A DNA stretch of 9,744 nt from Candidatus Poseidoniia archaeon (GTDB taxonomy: Archaea; Thermoplasmatota; Poseidoniia; MGIII; CG-Epi1). Location of the stretch: positions 1-9,744 of the forward strand of contig JAPYSZ010000034.1 of the NCBI GenBank assembly GCA_029941645.1, given 5' to 3'. Below the pieces are notes generated by a model. It ran no database searches, was not told where the DNA came from, and saw only the letters and a program-made list of their open reading frames with translations. Positions 8,417 to 9,744 of the stretch are shown here, piece by piece (position 1 is the stretch's first letter; every line of letters begins with the position of its first letter). The position numbers and the translations under genes are program-made.

Positions 8417-9414
8417 CCTAATTGTGTTAAGTCATCTATAGGCTCTTGAAAAGAGCAACTGCCGTATGAAATCATACCTTTTTTGCGGGCGTTTTCAATT
8501 TTTTCAGCATCTATTTCAAATGTTGTATATCTATCGTCTTCAACTTTCCAGGACATAGAATCATTACTAAAACTAAAATTCGCGGCATTTTGATCATCAA
8601 TCATGTGAGATAATAGAATAAACATTCGATATTTTTCTTGTGAATTTTTTGGTTTTGGAAATGTTGTTGCAAAGATACCGGCACTAAATGTATTGATAAA
8701 TCCGTGCATAAATCCGTCATATTCATCGGCAAAATGACGAATGGGGTGGTGTAGGCCTGCTGTAAATTTCATTGGAACATCAGCAATAACACAAGTTTGT
8801 ATCATAGCAGCTACTTGTTCTACAGTTGGGAATGCTTCTTTTACTATTCCTCCACATCTTAATTTTACACCTGCACCTTCCATTTCTGATATTAATTTTA
8901 CAGTTGGTAATATTTCACTATCCCATGAGCTATCATCTATATCTGTAGAATAGTTCATTCCAACAACGGGCAATTTAGCAAATTCATGATAATGCTTCAA
9001 TCCATTTTTGTTAAGCGAAGCCGTAGCTTTCTCCATAGTATTTTTGGAGGGTGAATTTGAGGGCATTTTGCACTCTATAACGTCAATTTGGACTTTGTCA
9101 CCGTGTTTTTCTCTATAGTCATTAATATCTGCAATATTTTGGTTAATTTTACTTAAATACTCGTCGTCGGTTTTTCCGCCCCCACCTAGAACCGACAATT
9201 TTAAAGCCCCTACATCACTGAAAAGCATTATAAATTCATCTAAATCATTCAATTTCGAGATAGGAATTATAAAACGACTTAACATGGCGGAATTTTCACT
9301 TTTCAATTGTTTAAAATATTCATTTATCGCTTCATTAAGAGGCAAATCGGCAGGAGGAAAAAGTCCGGCATAATCAATTAGCCCATTCATGAAAGTTCGT
9401 AGACTTTCTTTCAT
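8407..9414 (-). CDS. Uncharacterised protein of homogentisate operon, candidate pathway enzyme
   Basis: I do not recognise a characterised family for these 335 residues. The protein is soluble, with no signal peptide or membrane segment. Notable stretches are LIDYAGLFPPADLPL (12-26), the alternating beta/alpha run with VKLRCGGI (183-190) and KFTAGLHHPIRH (216-227), and YGSCSFQEP (317-325). The order of strands and helices, with Lys, His and Arg at strand ends, suggests a TIM-barrel-like enzyme (inference). I recall similar LIDxAxxFPP and KxTAGLHHxxRH proteins as unannotated proteins in actinobacteria (memory, unchecked). It starts 4 bases after the hmgA stop and its stop overlaps the fahA start, so it is co-transcribed with both. 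This placement makes it a candidate for the maleylacetoacetate isomerase step or a side activity. It has no resemblance to the GST-type isomerase. The ATG at 9414 was preferred over the adjacent TTG at 9417. Confidence 0.85.
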   Translation of the reverse strand: MKESLRTFMNGLIDYAGLFPPADLPLNEAINEYFKQLKSENSAMLSRFIIPISKLNDLDEFIMLFSDVGALKLSVLGGGGKTDDEYLSKINQNIADINDYREKHGDKVQIDVIECKMPSNSPSKNTMEKATASLNKNGLKHYHEFAKLPVVGMNYSTDIDDSSWDSEILPTVKLISEMEGAGVKLRCGGIVKEAFPTVEQVAAMIQTCVIADVPMKFTAGLHHPIRHFADEYDGFMHGFINTFSAGIFATTFPKPKNSQEKYRMFILLSHMIDDQNAANFSFSNDSMSWKVEDDRYTTFEIDAEKIENARKKGMISYGSCSFQEPIDDLTQLGWM

Positions 9415-9418
9415 CAAA

Positions 9419-9744
9419 CTATTCGCCTAAAGTTTCCTTGTAACCTTCACCATCTAACCATGATTTGCTATAATTCGGATCTTCAGTACCTAATGCATTC
9501 TTTGCAACTTTTAAGGGATAAAATGTATCGACCATGACGGCCAATTCATCAGTCCATTTTGCACCAATAGATTCTTCGTATTTACCAGGATGTGGGCCGT
9601 GCGTAAGTCCATCAGGGTGCAGAGTCATGGATCCGAATTCAATCCCTTTGCGAGACATGAATTCTTTTGAATCATAGTAAATGACCTCGTCAGACATTAT
9701 GTTCGCGTGGTTGTAAGGGGCTGGTATGGCGTCTTTATCGAAGT
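9419..9744 (-). CDS. hmgA: Homogentisate 1,2-dioxygenase, C-terminal part (5' end outside window)
   Basis: This iron(II) enzyme opens the ring of homogentisate to maleylacetoacetate. Only the last 108 codons are present. The frame continues past the internal ATG at 9697 to the window edge: FDKDAIPAPYNHANIMSDE aligns with the iron-site segment of the human enzyme (PYYHRNCMSE). The His at 9707-9709 is the first iron ligand and the Asp/Glu pair at the end of that segment holds the carboxylate ligand. The third ligand lies in LTHGPHPG (His at 9599-9601), matching the human MTPHGPD. The rest, with ELAVMVDTFYPL and a final YSKSWL, is typical of the C-terminus of this family. The HGPHPG form and the DE after MS differ from the animal-type HGPD/SEF version and recall actinobacterial-type homologues (memory, unchecked). 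It is the first visible gene of the operon; its promoter is outside the window. The ATG at 9697 is an internal methionine, not the start. Confidence 0.93.
   Translation of the reverse strand, partial: FDKDAIPAPYNHANIMSDEVIYYDSKEFMSRKGIEFGSMTLHPDGLTHGPHPGKYEESIGAKWTDELAVMVDTFYPLKVAKNALGTEDPNYSKSWLDGEGYKETLGE

Noticed and set aside
8082..8953. Plus-strand frames of 61 codons (8082-8267) and 70 codons (8741-8953)
   Set aside because: They are antisense to fahA and to the unknown operon gene, both of which have strong coding evidence.
9415..9417. TTG as start of the unknown operon gene
   Set aside because: An ATG follows immediately at 9414-9412; the TTG adds only one residue and nothing in the sequence favours it.
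9695..9697. ATG as the start of a small 92-residue protein
   Set aside because: The frame stays open upstream to the window edge and that upstream part carries the conserved iron-binding histidine segment of HmgA, so this is an internal methionine.

Overview
The window looks like a stretch of an AT-rich archaeal genome, most plausibly an uncultured marine euryarchaeon such as Marine Group II/Poseidoniales or a relative. That assignment is inference. It rests on a single-subunit AglB/STT3-type oligosaccharyltransferase, a TATA box (TTATATAA) with no convincing Shine-Dalgarno site in front of it, very tight gene packing, and low G+C. There is no marker RNA gene to confirm it. All four genes are on the minus strand, so they are transcribed from high to low coordinates.

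Positions 9744 to 7127 hold a compact block for homogentisate (tyrosine/phenylalanine) breakdown. It contains the C-terminal part of homogentisate 1,2-dioxygenase (hmgA, cut by the window edge), an uncharacterised 335-residue protein, and a complete fumarylacetoacetase (fahA) with its full set of catalytic residues. The gaps are 4 bases (hmgA to the unknown gene) and an overlap (unknown gene to fahA), so the three are very likely one transcript. The classical pathway needs a maleylacetoacetate isomerase between the two enzymes, and that enzyme normally uses glutathione. No GST-like isomerase is visible here. The unknown protein occupies its place in the operon, which makes it a candidate for a glutathione-independent isomerase or another accessory step.

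Positions 7126 to 7039 are a short intergenic region with a T-run just after fahA and a clear TATA box. This marks a separate promoter for the next gene.

Positions 7038 to 1 are one uninterrupted reading frame of at least 2346 codons that runs off the window. Residues 1 to about 970 are an AglB-type oligosaccharyltransferase with multiple membrane segments, the DxD-like motifs, the TIAE motif and the WWDYG motif. This is followed by about 1340 residues of repeated beta-sandwich modules (carboxypeptidase-regulatory/SdrD-B-like, then NEW3-like, then CARDB) and a final membrane helix. A membrane glycosyltransferase that carries a very large extracellular, sequon-rich, doubly anchored tail is the most unusual object in the window. 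No RNA genes, mobile elements, CRISPR arrays or long DNA repeats were recognised, and no gene-free stretch exceeds 90 bases.
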